DNA of 64,000 bases from Bacteroidota bacterium (GCA_018266575.1 JAFEAE010000023.1:620001-684000), one strand, 5' to 3'; counted from the stretch's first letter, positions 34,192-43,184 are shown. Made by a program: numbers and translations. Notes: generated from the sequence alone by a model not told the origin.

Positions 34192-34941
34192 ATGAAATTG
34201 CTGGAAAACAAAACAGCTATTGTAACCGGCGCCAGCCGCGGCATTGGAGAAGCTATAGCAGTAAAATTGGCTGAACATGGCGCTTCTGTTGCTTTTACCT
34301 ATTTAAGCAGCGATGAAAAAGCAAAAGCACTCGAAGAAAAATTAGCCGGTTTCGGAGTAAAAGCAAAAGCATATAAAAGTAACGCTGCCGTATATGCGGA
34401 CTGTGAAATTTTTGTAAATGATGTTGTAAAAGAATTCGGCACAGTTGATATCTGTATTAATAATGCAGGCATTTCAAAAGATAATTTATTGTTGCGCCTC
34501 ACCCCGGAACAATGGGACGAAGTAATTAATATAAACCTCAAAAGCGTTTATAATATTACGAAACAGGTGATACGCCCGATGATGAAAGCAAAAAAAGGTT
34601 CTATCGTAAATATGAGTTCTATCATTGGTATTACCGGCAATGCGGGGCAAAGCAGTTATGCTGCTTCTAAAGCAGGTATCATCGGTTTTACCAAATCCAT
34701 TGCACATGAATTAGGGAGCCGCAATATCCGCTGTAATGCAATTGCACCCGGCTTTATCGAAACAGATATGACACATTACCTGAAAGATGGCGACACGTCA
34801 AAATCTTTTTTAGACAAAATCCCTTTGGGAAGATTTGGAAGTGCAGAAGAAATTGCAAACACAACTTTATTTCTTGCCAGTGATATGAGTTCGTATATCA
34901 CAGGCCAGGTGATCAGTGCCTGCGGTGGTTTGAATATTTGA
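34192..34941 (+). CDS. fabG: 3-oxoacyl-ACP reductase (SDR family)
   Basis: The 249-residue short-chain dehydrogenase has the TGASRGIG nucleotide-binding motif (residues 13-20), NNAGIS (about 88-93), the catalytic Ser in NMSSIIG (about 136-142) and the YxxxK pair in SYAASKAGIIG (about 155-165). It reduces beta-ketoacyl-ACP in fatty-acid elongation. Single-copy status in the genome cannot be judged here. It sits 59 bases after the PhyH-like gene. Confidence 0.93.
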   Translation: MKLLENKTAIVTGASRGIGEAIAVKLAEHGASVAFTYLSSDEKAKALEEKLAGFGVKAKAYKSNAAVYADCEIFVNDVVKEFGTVDICINNAGISKDNLLLRLTPEQWDEVININLKSVYNITKQVIRPMMKAKKGSIVNMSSIIGITGNAGQSSYAASKAGIIGFTKSIAHELGSRNIRCNAIAPGFIETDMTHYLKDGDTSKSFLDKIPLGRFGSAEEIANTTLFLASDMSSYITGQVISACGGLNI

Positions 34942-35059
34942 TTCCTTTACAAAAATATCAGTTCACTGTTTTTATAGGGTATTGTATTTATAATTTGTTA
35001 AGATTGCAATTGACTGTTGACTTTTAAAGTTGTGATCATTAGTTTTGCTACTCTTGAAA

Positions 35060-35353
35060 TTGAAAAAGGTCATATCGGTTTTTCTCATCCTCGTGTTAAG
35101 CATACAGTTGCTTCCCGTGAGGCAAATGATGGGCTGGCTTTTATCAGGCCAGATGACTGAGGAGATCGTTCATGCAAATGATTCGTCAAAAAATACAAAT
35201 ACTAACGAAGAAATCAACAAGCATTTTATTGCACAGCAACATGCTTTTGCAATAACTACGCTGAATATTTCTCTCACAAATTTCCGCCACGATGCGGAGG
35301 CCTTACACATAAGGCATGCGGATGACATTCTTACGCCTCCACCCAATTGTTAG
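35060..35353 (+). CDS. Small exported hypothetical protein, TTG start
   Basis: With TTG at 35060 as start, the protein reads MKKVISVFLILVLSIQLL: a good signal peptide. Two further in-frame TTG codons lie upstream at 35045 and 35054, but no ATG is available. The mature part is short, hydrophilic and His/Asp-containing, and ends ADDILTPPPNC. A similar His-Ala-Asp-x-Ile-x-Pro-Pro-Pro ending recurs in small secreted proteins of Bacteroidota. No function known. It precedes the SulP gene by 80 bases. Confidence 0.65.
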   Translation: MKKVISVFLILVLSIQLLPVRQMMGWLLSGQMTEEIVHANDSSKNTNTNEEINKHFIAQQHAFAITTLNISLTNFRHDAEALHIRHADDILTPPPNC

Positions 35354-35433
35354 TTTTTTTTCCTTCGCTTCTTTAATCAACGGATGCTGTAATCATTCAG
35401 CATTATCATCTATCATTTTATCTTTCAAACAAC

Positions 35434-37059
35434 ATGAAAAAGATTTTTCAAAACGCGGGAGCGGATATCCCAGCGTCAATAGTAGTATTTCTAGTAGCCT
35501 TACCCTTGTGCCTGGGTATTGCACTCGGTTCAAATGCACCGTTATTTTCGGGTATCATTGCTGGCATTGCCGGTGGAATAGTTATCGGTTTGCTTAGTGG
35601 TTCAAGCCTGAGCGTTAGTGGGCCTGCTGCTGGTTTAACTGCAGTAGTTGCAACAGCAATCGGCAAACTGCCTGTATTTGAAGCATTCCTCATTTCAGTT
35701 GTAATTGCCGGTGCACTTCAGATAATCCTTGGTTTTCTGAAAGCAGGTATTATTGGTGATTATGTGCCAAATTCGGTTATCCGCGGAATGCTTGCAGCAA
35801 TCGGAATCATTCTTATCCTGAAACAATTGCCGCATTTTGTTGGGTATGATAAGGATTTTTCCGGCGATGAAGCATTCATACAAATTGACCAGGAAAATAC
35901 ATTTTCAGAAATCCTCTATTCATTGAATTCTCTTTCTCCCGCTTCCATCGGCATCGGAATTTTTTCCATTGCCATTCTTATACTTTGGGAAAAACCTTTT
36001 TTCAAAAGCAAAAAAATATTCCAATGGATTCCTGCACCGTTGGTTGCTGTTGTTGCCGCAATCAGTATCAACGAATTTCTGATAAGCTCGGGGTCTTCGT
36101 TCACGGTAAACAAAAATCACCTGGTTGTACTGCCTGTTGCCAATGATTTAAAATCATTCGGGAGTTTCTTTATGTTTCCTTCATGGGAGCATCTTGCAAA
36201 CTCACAGGTATGGATAACCGGAGTTACGATTGCATTGGTTGCAAGCCTGGAAACATTGTTGAGCATCGAAGCTGTAGACAAGCTTGATCCATACAACCGC
36301 AGAACACCAACCAATCGCGAACTCCGTGCACAGGGAGTTGGCAATATGGTTTCCGGGTTGCTCGGCGGGCTTCCTGTAACATCAGTAATCGTCCGCAGTT
36401 CAGCCAATGTAAATGCCGGGGCAAAATCAAAGTTGTCTGCTATTTTACATGGAATCCTGCTTTTCCTGAGTGTATTGTTTATCCCTGCCCTTCTCAATAA
36501 AATACCATTAAGTGCCTTAGCAGCGATCTTAATAGTTACCGGTTACAAATTAGTTAAGCCTGCTATTTTTAAAGATTTCTATAGTAAAGGTTGGGATCAG
36601 TTAATTCCGTTCATTGTTACGATCATCGCCATTTTATTAACGGATCTTTTGATTGGCATTGTGATTGGTATTGGCGTTGGTTTGTTTTTTTTGGTAAGAA
36701 GCAATTTCAAATCGTCGGTAATGGTTGTTAATGACGACAACAAATACCTGATACGTTTTCGCAAAGATGTTTCTTTTTTGAACAAACCCATTGTAAAAGA
36801 AAAATTAGAATCGGTCCCCGACAATTCCTTTGTACTGATTGATGTGACACGTGCAGATTTCATCGACAAAGATATCATCGATGTGATCAACGAATTTCTG
36901 CATCACGCACACCTCAAAGACATCCGTGTGGAGATCAAACGAAGCCAGTACAAAGCGCTTCATCAATTGATCGACACTCCGGAACTGCCCGAACCAAAAG
37001 AGGAAACCTATCCTCAAAAAATTGAGGAGAAACCCATTCTTGTATTACAAACAACTTAA
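35434..37059 (+). CDS. SulP-family anion transporter with C-terminal STAS domain
   Basis: The 541-residue protein has 10-12 TM segments. The first reads DIPASIVVFLVALPLCLGIALGSNAPL, the standard SulP start, followed by GLLSGSSLSVSGPAAGLTAVV, VPNSVIRGMLAAIGIIL and LEALLSIEAVDKLDP-like ETLLSIEAVDKLDPYN. The last roughly 110 residues form a STAS domain with NSFVLIDVTRADFIDKDII. SulP proteins carry sulfate, bicarbonate or dicarboxylates; with a beta-carbonic anhydrase 612 bases away, bicarbonate is the best guess, resembling BicA-type systems. The adjoining small exported protein may be an accessory. Confidence 0.9.
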   Translation: MKKIFQNAGADIPASIVVFLVALPLCLGIALGSNAPLFSGIIAGIAGGIVIGLLSGSSLSVSGPAAGLTAVVATAIGKLPVFEAFLISVVIAGALQIILGFLKAGIIGDYVPNSVIRGMLAAIGIILILKQLPHFVGYDKDFSGDEAFIQIDQENTFSEILYSLNSLSPASIGIGIFSIAILILWEKPFFKSKKIFQWIPAPLVAVVAAISINEFLISSGSSFTVNKNHLVVLPVANDLKSFGSFFMFPSWEHLANSQVWITGVTIALVASLETLLSIEAVDKLDPYNRRTPTNRELRAQGVGNMVSGLLGGLPVTSVIVRSSANVNAGAKSKLSAILHGILLFLSVLFIPALLNKIPLSALAAILIVTGYKLVKPAIFKDFYSKGWDQLIPFIVTIIAILLTDLLIGIVIGIGVGLFFLVRSNFKSSVMVVNDDNKYLIRFRKDVSFLNKPIVKEKLESVPDNSFVLIDVTRADFIDKDIIDVINEFLHHAHLKDIRVEIKRSQYKALHQLIDTPELPEPKEETYPQKIEEKPILVLQTT

Positions 37060-37070
37060 AAATTATTAGT

Positions 37071-37550
37071 ATGAAAAAATCAATCTTAATTATCGCAATT
37101 GCATTCATTTCTTCTATTGCAGTCGCACAGGCAAAAAATAATGGAGAAGTACCGAAAAAAATTTCTGAAGCATTTTCTCAAAAATACTCATCAGCAGAAA
37201 TAAAAAAAAGGGAAACCAGGAAGGGTGATTATATGGCAGAATTTAATCTTGAAAAGAAAAGATTTCTTGCTTATTATTCAGCAAACAGCGAATAGATAAA
37301 AGCAGAATCAAAAATAAAATTAAGCAATAATTTGCCGGATCCGGTAAAAGAAGCATTACATAAAAGTGAATACTCAAGCTGGTACATCAATTAAATAAAA
37401 CAAGTTGAAAAGCCGGGCAAAAGTATTTATACTGTTCACGTGCATGATGAAAACAAATTAAGTGCAGGCCATCACGATGCATTGAAAACAGATTATTTAC
37501 TAAGCTTCAGTTATACTGGTGAACTGATCAAAAAACAACGCTTACATTAA
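37071..37550 (+). pseudogene. Nonsense-disrupted exported PepSY-like protein gene
   Basis: The frame starts MKKSILIIAIAFISSIAVAQ (signal peptide) and reads on for exactly 160 codons to TAA at 37548. It is broken by an in-frame TAG at codon 75 (37293-37295, after NSE) and TAA at codon 108 (37392-37394, after SSWYIN). The residues between and after the stops remain protein-like (IKAESKIKLSNNLPDPVKEAL, GKSIYTVHVHDENKLSAGHH, DYLLSFSYTGELIKKQ) and fit a periplasmic PepSY-like/DUF2874 protein of about 150 aa. No frameshift is needed. Only a 74-aa truncated product can be made without readthrough. Probably a recent pseudogene; a Trp and a Glu codon each changed by one base would explain it. Confidence 0.82.
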
Positions 37551-37640
37551 TGAGCTAACACGAATGGGAAACGAATTGCATGAAAAGTGGATGACGGTTT
37601 AGCCTGAAGAAATTCGTGTAGTTCGTTATAATTGATGTAA
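37551..37640. repeat. Degenerate ACACGAA/TTCGTGT inverted repeat
   Basis: CTAACACGAATGGGAAACG and the reverse complement of AAATTCGTGTAGTTCGTT share the AACGAA-x-ACACGAA theme with the 4198-4413 element. It fills the gap between the pseudogene and the carbonic anhydrase. Confidence 0.55.
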
Positions 37641-37670
37641 TTCCTATTTTTACAAAAATTAAACAACAAT

Positions 37671-38306
37671 ATGCACGCAATAAAAAAACTATTATTAGAA
37701 AATAAAGCATGGGCAGAAGAAAAAAAATCGGATGACCCGGAATATTTTGAAAGGCTTTCTCATTTACAAACGCCGGAGTTTTTATGGATAGGTTGCAGCG
37801 ACAGCCGTGTTCCTGCCAATGAAATTACAGGTACACAACCTGGTGAAATTTTCGTTCACCGCAACGTTGCAAACCTTGTTATACATACGGATGTGAATTT
37901 GCTAAGCGTACTTGAATATGCTGTAGTACACCTTAAAGTAAGGCACGTGATCGTTTGCGGACATTACGGCTGCGGTGGTATAAAAGCAGCAATGACCAAT
38001 CATGATTTTAAACAGGTATTGAATATGTGGCTGCGCAATATTAAAGATGTATACAGGTTGCACCGTGATGAACTGGAAGCGATTGATGATCTCGATAAAC
38101 GTGCAGACCGTTTAACAGAACTGAATGTGCAGGAACAGGTAATGCACCTTGCAAAAACATCGATTATTCAACGTGCCTGGAAAAATGAAAACCGTCCGCA
38201 GTTACATGGCTGGGTATATGGTTTGAAAGATGGGATTATCAAACCGGTTTTTCAGATGACATCTGATTCAACTATTGACCCTCTCTATACTTATGATGAT
38301 TTATAA
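37671..38306 (+). CDS. can: Beta-carbonic anhydrase
   Basis: The 211-residue zinc enzyme interconverts CO2 and bicarbonate. Zinc ligands are Cys42 with Asp44/Arg46 in GCSDSRVPANEI, and His98 and Cys101 in CGHYGCGG. HRNVANLV (about 63-70) and SVLEYAVVHL complete the plant-type beta-CA pattern. No signal peptide. Close to a SulP transporter on the same strand, which suggests bicarbonate uptake coupled to hydration. A TATTTTTA sequence lies 36 bases upstream, one mismatch from a -7 box. Confidence 0.94.
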   Translation: MHAIKKLLLENKAWAEEKKSDDPEYFERLSHLQTPEFLWIGCSDSRVPANEITGTQPGEIFVHRNVANLVIHTDVNLLSVLEYAVVHLKVRHVIVCGHYGCGGIKAAMTNHDFKQVLNMWLRNIKDVYRLHRDELEAIDDLDKRADRLTELNVQEQVMHLAKTSIIQRAWKNENRPQLHGWVYGLKDGIIKPVFQMTSDSTIDPLYTYDDL

Positions 38307-38317
38307 GACCAAACATA

Positions 38318-38345
38318 AAAGAGTCGATAAATTTATTGGCTCTTT
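38318..38345. terminator. Bidirectional terminator
   Basis: AAAGAGTCGATAAA pairs with TTTATTGGCTCTTT (14 bp with G-T pairs) in the gap between the convergent carbonic anhydrase and glycosylase genes, flanked by A- and T-rich ends on both strands. Confidence 0.7.
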
Positions 38346-38348
38346 TAT

Positions 38349-38981
38349 TTATATTTTTATTTTCTTCTCTTTGATATAGCTGTGCCATAAAATCATTGTA
38401 GCAACAGAACGATGCGGTTTCCATTTTTCAGCCAATACAATAATTTCTTCCTTGCTGGTATGTTCTGCAAGTTGCTTTACTTTTTTTAAACTCTTTATCA
38501 TGGCAAGGTCGCCGGTGGGAAAAATATCCGCACGTTGTAAAGCCATCAACAGAAAAACATCTACTGTCCAGTCGCCGATACCCTTAATTTTTTTCAATGC
38601 TCTACGAATATCTTCATCATCAAGCAATACAATTTTCCGTATTGACAATTCACCATTCACAATTGACCATGCCAAATGCCTTGCATATTTTGTTTTCTGC
38701 CTGCTGAAATAGCAACTGCGTAATTCCTCATCAGTAAGCACAAGTAATTTTTTTGGGGTGACAGAACCAATTTTTTCTTTTAATTTATTTAATGCTGCTT
38801 TTGCAGATGCAAGTGAAACCTGTTGCTCAAGAATGATATGGATAAGTGTTTCGAAACTGGGTTTGCGTTGCCACATCGGCGGATAACCGTGTTGCTTAAG
38901 AATATTTTTTAACTGTTTATCTTTTTTCGCGAGAGCGTCGCAGCGTGAGTGAAAATCAGCTTCATTAAACGCGTTGATCAT
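38349..38981 (-). CDS. HhH-GPD DNA glycosylase (AlkA/3-methyladenine type)
   Basis: The ATG at 38981 gives 210 residues; a TTG at 38987 would add two. The helix-hairpin-helix/GPD core is KKIKGIGDWTVDVFLLMALQR followed by FPTGDLAMIKSL with the catalytic Asp (about residue 158). The ETLIHIILEQQVSLASAKAALN segment near residue 50 is the family's entry helix. It removes alkylated bases from DNA. About 30 bases inside the gene (38641-38670, coding SIVNGELSI) match the short extragenic repeat family. The same residues also occur in normal homologues, so no insertion is implied. Confidence 0.9.
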   Translation of the reverse strand: MINAFNEADFHSRCDALAKKDKQLKNILKQHGYPPMWQRKPSFETLIHIILEQQVSLASAKAALNKLKEKIGSVTPKKLLVLTDEELRSCYFSRQKTKYARHLAWSIVNGELSIRKIVLLDDEDIRRALKKIKGIGDWTVDVFLLMALQRADIFPTGDLAMIKSLKKVKQLAEHTSKEEIIVLAEKWKPHRSVATMILWHSYIKEKKIKI

Positions 38982-39009
38982 TTTCAATTATTCATTATCA
39001 GTTTCCCCA

Positions 39010-39780
39010 TCACTTCTTTTTAAACTTTTCAATCGCTTTTTTCGATTGTTCGCTTACAATGAGTTTGCCACTTATTGCCGCACGCTCGATCAATAATTTA
39101 TCCCAATGTTCTGTTCCATGCCAGAATATTTTTTTCATTTCCGCCATCGCGGCAATACTTGAGTGCGATAACGCATCGGTTAACCGGCGTATAGATTCAT
39201 CCATTCCCGTAACATCAGGATGCAGTTCTGCATACAATCCTTTGCGCCTTGCCCAGTCAGCATTTCGCCACGTTGTAGCATCAATGGCTAATTGCGTAAA
39301 TGCTGATAACCCGATCTTGCGCTCTACTGCAGGACCAACAACAAAAGGGCCGATACCGATAGCGAGTTCGCTGAGTTTTATTTCTGCACCTTCTGTTGCA
39401 ATGGCATAATCTGAAGCGGCAACCAAACCCACGCCGCCACCAACACATTTTCCCTGTACACGTGCTACTATAAATTTCGGGCAACGCCGCATTTCATTTA
39501 TTACATGTGCAAAGCCACTGAAAAATTCCAGGCCTTCTTCTTTATTTTTTATTGCATACAATTCATCGAAGGAAGCGCCGGAGCAAAATGTTTTATCACC
39601 GCCGGAGCGAAGCAGGATGACTTTTGTATCGCCGTCATTTCCGGTGGCATGAATTTCTTTTGCCAGTTCTTCCAGTATTTTTCCTGGAAGAGAATTGCTT
39701 TGCGGGTGAAAAAATTCTATTGTAGTAACACCGTTATGCGGCTCTACTTTTACATAGCCGTTTTGGATTTCATGCTGCAT
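39010..39780 (-). CDS. Enoyl-CoA hydratase/isomerase family protein
   Basis: The 256-residue crotonase-fold protein has FCSGASFDELY (oxyanion Gly, about 65-75), VQGKCVGGGVGLVAASDYAIA (about 107-127) and LSELAIGIGPFVVGPAVER with the catalytic Glu. It hydrates or isomerises enoyl-CoA thioesters in fatty-acid or phenylacetate catabolism. Since paaZ lies two genes away on the same strand, a PaaF/PaaG-like role is plausible, but the esterase gene between them weakens the link. Confidence 0.88.
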   Translation of the reverse strand: MQHEIQNGYVKVEPHNGVTTIEFFHPQSNSLPGKILEELAKEIHATGNDGDTKVILLRSGGDKTFCSGASFDELYAIKNKEEGLEFFSGFAHVINEMRRCPKFIVARVQGKCVGGGVGLVAASDYAIATEGAEIKLSELAIGIGPFVVGPAVERKIGLSAFTQLAIDATTWRNADWARRKGLYAELHPDVTGMDESIRRLTDALSHSSIAAMAEMKKIFWHGTEHWDKLLIERAAISGKLIVSEQSKKAIEKFKKK

Positions 39781-39821
39781 GGGGAATTGATTGATAAGGA
39801 TTACTAAAAATCAAATCTACT

Positions 39822-39829
39822 GCGAAAAT
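39822..39829 (-). promoter_or_regulatory. -7 box TAGATTTG for the enoyl-CoA hydratase gene
   Basis: An exact TAnnTTTG match on the minus strand, 41 bases upstream of the ATG at 39780. Confidence 0.45.
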
Positions 39830-39972
39830 AAGAGAGAAAGAAAATTCTGCACCCAACAGATAACAACTATTTAACAGCTTTTATTTTTGAGCGAAGCCAA
39901 ATAGAAATTCACCCGTTGAACGGAGCGTCGCAACTATGTTACATAGATATTCAAATGCTGGTTAACCAATAA

Positions 39973-40956
39973 TTATTTTATTTTCCGGTAAAGCGTTTTC
40001 TCCTCTTCATACACTTCAAAAGAATCAAATTTTCCGTTGGCGCTGCGGATGAATTTCAGGTCTGCAGGAATGTGTTCGTTAATAAAAAATTCATTATCGC
40101 CGGCTGATTTCAACAGGAATGTATTATCATGGGCTTTCGCATGTAATCCCAAAGTATCGACATTCATAACTATAGTATCTCCGTGTTCTCCTACAAAAGT
40201 TCCGGCAAGGCTATTCAATTCTTTAGCAGATGATTTTATTTCTGTATAGTGAAATTTCTTATGTGCTAACAGCCATGTATATATGCTATCATTGTTGTAA
40301 GTTCTTTCCCAACTGTTGTGGTATAAATCCGGGTATTCTGTAAATTTCACAGAAGGGTTATAGGCTTTCAATGCATTGACCATTTGTTCGCTTCGTGTAA
40401 CAGGCACCACATTATCCAACGCACCATGGAAACACCATACAGGTGTATTGCGCAGTTTCCAAATTTTCGCAGTATCACCACCACCACAGATCGGCATGAT
40501 CGCTGCAAATTCTTCCGGATGATTGATAGCAAGCGTCCATGTTCCAAAACCTCCCATGCTCAAACCGGTAAGATAAACCCTGTCTGCATCTACATGATAC
40601 GATTTTTTCAAATAGACCAGCATTTGATACAGTTGTTCCGCATCCCAACCATTTTCTTCATTTCTTGCCTGTGGGGAAACAAGGATAAAAGGGAATTTTT
40701 TTCCTGCGGCAGCCAATTTCGGAGGCCCATGCATTTTTACTTTTTCGAGATCGTCACCACGTTCGCCGCTACCATGCAGAAAAATTACGAGTGGCCATTT
40801 TACAGTTGTGTCATTATTATATCCGTCGGGCAATGATAGTAGGTAATTTGTCTCACGAATAAATTTCCGGGCAGTTTGCTGAGAAAACGTTTTTGTTACA
40901 AAAAAAGTAGTAATAAAAAATACACTGCTGAATAAAATGAATTTTAATTGTTTCAT
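39973..40956 (-). CDS. Exported alpha/beta-hydrolase (prolyl-oligopeptidase / carboxylesterase type)
   Basis: The 327-residue protein has a signal peptide (MKQLKFILFSSVFFITTFFV) and an alpha/beta-hydrolase domain with PLVIFLHGSGERGDDL (oxyanion loop, about 55-70), the nucleophile Ser in YLTGLSMGGFGTW (about 145-157) and the catalytic His in YPDLYHNSWERTY (about 222-234). GCWTL-type acyl-esterase/feruloyl esterase relatives share this layout. Likely a secreted or periplasmic esterase or peptidase. The last roughly 80 residues form a small beta-rich domain. Confidence 0.88.
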   Translation of the reverse strand: MKQLKFILFSSVFFITTFFVTKTFSQQTARKFIRETNYLLSLPDGYNNDTTVKWPLVIFLHGSGERGDDLEKVKMHGPPKLAAAGKKFPFILVSPQARNEENGWDAEQLYQMLVYLKKSYHVDADRVYLTGLSMGGFGTWTLAINHPEEFAAIMPICGGGDTAKIWKLRNTPVWCFHGALDNVVPVTRSEQMVNALKAYNPSVKFTEYPDLYHNSWERTYNNDSIYTWLLAHKKFHYTEIKSSAKELNSLAGTFVGEHGDTIVMNVDTLGLHAKAHDNTFLLKSAGDNEFFINEHIPADLKFIRSANGKFDSFEVYEEEKTLYRKIK

Positions 40957-41014
40957 GTTTTGTTTTGCTTAATAAATACAACTGAATATTTAGACGTAGA
41001 TTTTTATTAAGAAG

Positions 41015-43102
41015 TTACGCTTCGTCCCGTAATTTATCCTTTCTCACCATCGTTAGTATAGTTGCCAATCCAACCAGTTCATTTTTTTCATCAAAAATTT
41101 CAACCAGCCATTTCACAATTCCTTTTTCAATATCATCGCCACGTTTGAAATCTTCAGGGTTTTCGATCTTTCGCAAATCGTTCGGCAACTTTTCTTTGCA
41201 GGTGAACCGTATATAAATTTCCGCACCGGGATAAACAGGTTTTGTGAACCGTAATTCATCAATTCCGTAATTCAGCAACACCGGATTTTTTTCATAGCTA
41301 TCCACAAACAAACCTGCAGCAGCACTCATAATAAAATATCCGTGGGCAACCTGTTGTTCGAACATAGTGCCGCTGAAATCTGTTTTTGTGAGATGTGCAT
41401 AAAAATGATCGCCGCTCAGCTCTGCGAACCGGTCAATATCTTCAGAAGTAATTGTTCTTTTTGGAGTGATAAGCTGATCGCCTATCTCCAATTCTTCGAA
41501 ATATTTTTTGAAAGGATGGATGGTGCTGGTGTTGCCTCTTGCATATTGCTGATATTGATTGGTAACTTCGGTTATACTTGAGGGTGAGCCTTGCACAGCT
41601 ACACGCTGCATATAATGTTTTACCCCGCGGATCCCGCCCATTTCTTCACCGCCTCCGGCACGCCCGGGGCCTCCATGCACCAATGTTGGCAATGGTGAAC
41701 CGTGGCCTGTGCTTTCTTTTGCGCATTCGTTATTTAGGATCAAAATTCGTCCATGGTGCGTTGCTGCACCAAGCACATATTGTTTTGCTAATTTATTGTC
41801 TGCTGTAACGATCGTACTGCACAAAGAACCTTTCCCTTTTTTTGAAAGCTCGATAGCTTCATCAAAATTTTTATAGGGCATAATGGTGGAAACCGGGCCG
41901 AATGCTTCCACTTCATGCGAAACAGTTGATGAAAATGGTTTTTCATCTAATAATAATAATGGACTGATAAATGCACCTTTCATTGCATCTGCATCAATTG
42001 TTTCCACACTATCCATGTTTCCATAAATAATTTGTGAGGCTGCCAATAGTTTTTGCACCTGGCTTTTTACTTCTTCACGTTGCGATATTCCTGCAAGGGA
42101 ACCCATGCGCACTTTTTCGTTAAGCGGGTTACCGATTGTTGTTTGCGACAATGATTTGCTTATCGATTTCCACACCTCTTCCATTTTATTTTCCGGTACA
42201 AAAATCCTTCGGATCGCTGTACATTTTTGCCCGGCTTTTGTAGTCATTTCTTTTCTTACTTCTTTAATAAAGATCTCCCATTCTTCAGAACCGGGGGCCA
42301 CATCATTTGCGAGCACAATACAGTTCAACGAATCGGCTTCCATATTGAACGGAACATTTTCTTCCATTATTTTTTTCTGCGATTTCAACATCAGTCCTGT
42401 AGAAGCAGAGCCGGTGAATGTGACCACATCCTGCGAAGTAACATGCTCCAATAAATCCCCGGCGCTTCCACAAATCAGTTGCAATGCGCCTTCCGGAAGA
42501 ATTTGTGAAGTAATAATTTCTTTTACCACAGCTTCTGTTAAAAAAGATGTTATAGTTGCAGGTTTCACCACTGCAGGAACGCCTGCCAGTAAATTCACTG
42601 CGATTTTTTCAAGCATTCCCCACACCGGAAAATTGAAAGCGTTGATATGAATGGCAACCCCTTCTTTAGGAACCAAAATGTGCTGGGCCATAAAGGTGTT
42701 GGCTTTGCTGAGATTAATCCCTTCCCCGTCGGTACAAAAAAACTCATTCGGAAATTTCCTGCGAAGCGACGCATAAGAGAATAAATTTCCGATGCCTCCT
42801 TCAATATCCACCCAGCTATCTGCTTTTGTTGCACCGGTTTGATAACTGACCTGGTAAAAGGTATCAAGATGTTCCCGCAAATGAAAAGCCAGTGCTTTCA
42901 GCATATTTCCACGTTCATGAAAAGTCATTTTGCGAAGCGCCGGGTTTCCTTTTGTTCTTGCATAATTCAATATCGCAGCAAAATCTAATCCTTTTGTGGA
43001 TGCATTAGCAATAGCATCTCCCGTTACTGCATTGTATAACAGTTGTCCCTCTCCATCACCTTCAATCCAATTTCCCGAAATATAGTTTTGTAGTTTTTTC
43101 AT
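41015..43102 (-). CDS. paaZ: Phenylacetate pathway bifunctional aldehyde dehydrogenase / enoyl-CoA hydratase
   Basis: From the ATG at 43102 (MKKLQNYISGNW) the protein is 695 residues. Residues 1-520 form an aldehyde dehydrogenase (VKPATITSFLTEAVV, FTGSASTGL, Glu in NMEADSLNC and catalytic Cys in TKAGQKCTAIRRIFV). Residues 540-690 form a MaoC-type (R)-specific enoyl-CoA hydratase (DHFYAHLTKTDFSGTMF and AHGYFIMSAA). This is the PaaZ fusion that opens the oxepin-CoA ring and oxidises the resulting aldehyde in aerobic phenylacetate breakdown. The paaABCDE epoxidase genes are not in this window. Confidence 0.93.
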   Translation of the reverse strand: MKKLQNYISGNWIEGDGEGQLLYNAVTGDAIANASTKGLDFAAILNYARTKGNPALRKMTFHERGNMLKALAFHLREHLDTFYQVSYQTGATKADSWVDIEGGIGNLFSYASLRRKFPNEFFCTDGEGINLSKANTFMAQHILVPKEGVAIHINAFNFPVWGMLEKIAVNLLAGVPAVVKPATITSFLTEAVVKEIITSQILPEGALQLICGSAGDLLEHVTSQDVVTFTGSASTGLMLKSQKKIMEENVPFNMEADSLNCIVLANDVAPGSEEWEIFIKEVRKEMTTKAGQKCTAIRRIFVPENKMEEVWKSISKSLSQTTIGNPLNEKVRMGSLAGISQREEVKSQVQKLLAASQIIYGNMDSVETIDADAMKGAFISPLLLLDEKPFSSTVSHEVEAFGPVSTIMPYKNFDEAIELSKKGKGSLCSTIVTADNKLAKQYVLGAATHHGRILILNNECAKESTGHGSPLPTLVHGGPGRAGGGEEMGGIRGVKHYMQRVAVQGSPSSITEVTNQYQQYARGNTSTIHPFKKYFEELEIGDQLITPKRTITSEDIDRFAELSGDHFYAHLTKTDFSGTMFEQQVAHGYFIMSAAAGLFVDSYEKNPVLLNYGIDELRFTKPVYPGAEIYIRFTCKEKLPNDLRKIENPEDFKRGDDIEKGIVKWLVEIFDEKNELVGLATILTMVRKDKLRDEA

Positions 43103-43142
43103 AAGTAAACAAATTAGCAATTAAAGTTAGCCTAAAATAAAA

Positions 43143-43163
43143 ATAGCCCCGGCTTGGGGCTAT
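43143..43163 (-). terminator. Terminator of adk
   Basis: ATAGCCCC and its exact reverse complement around a GGCTT loop, followed on the minus strand by TTTTTATTTT. It lies just beyond the adk stop. Confidence 0.8.
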
Positions 43164-43184
43164 CAATATGTTATCATTTCTTTT

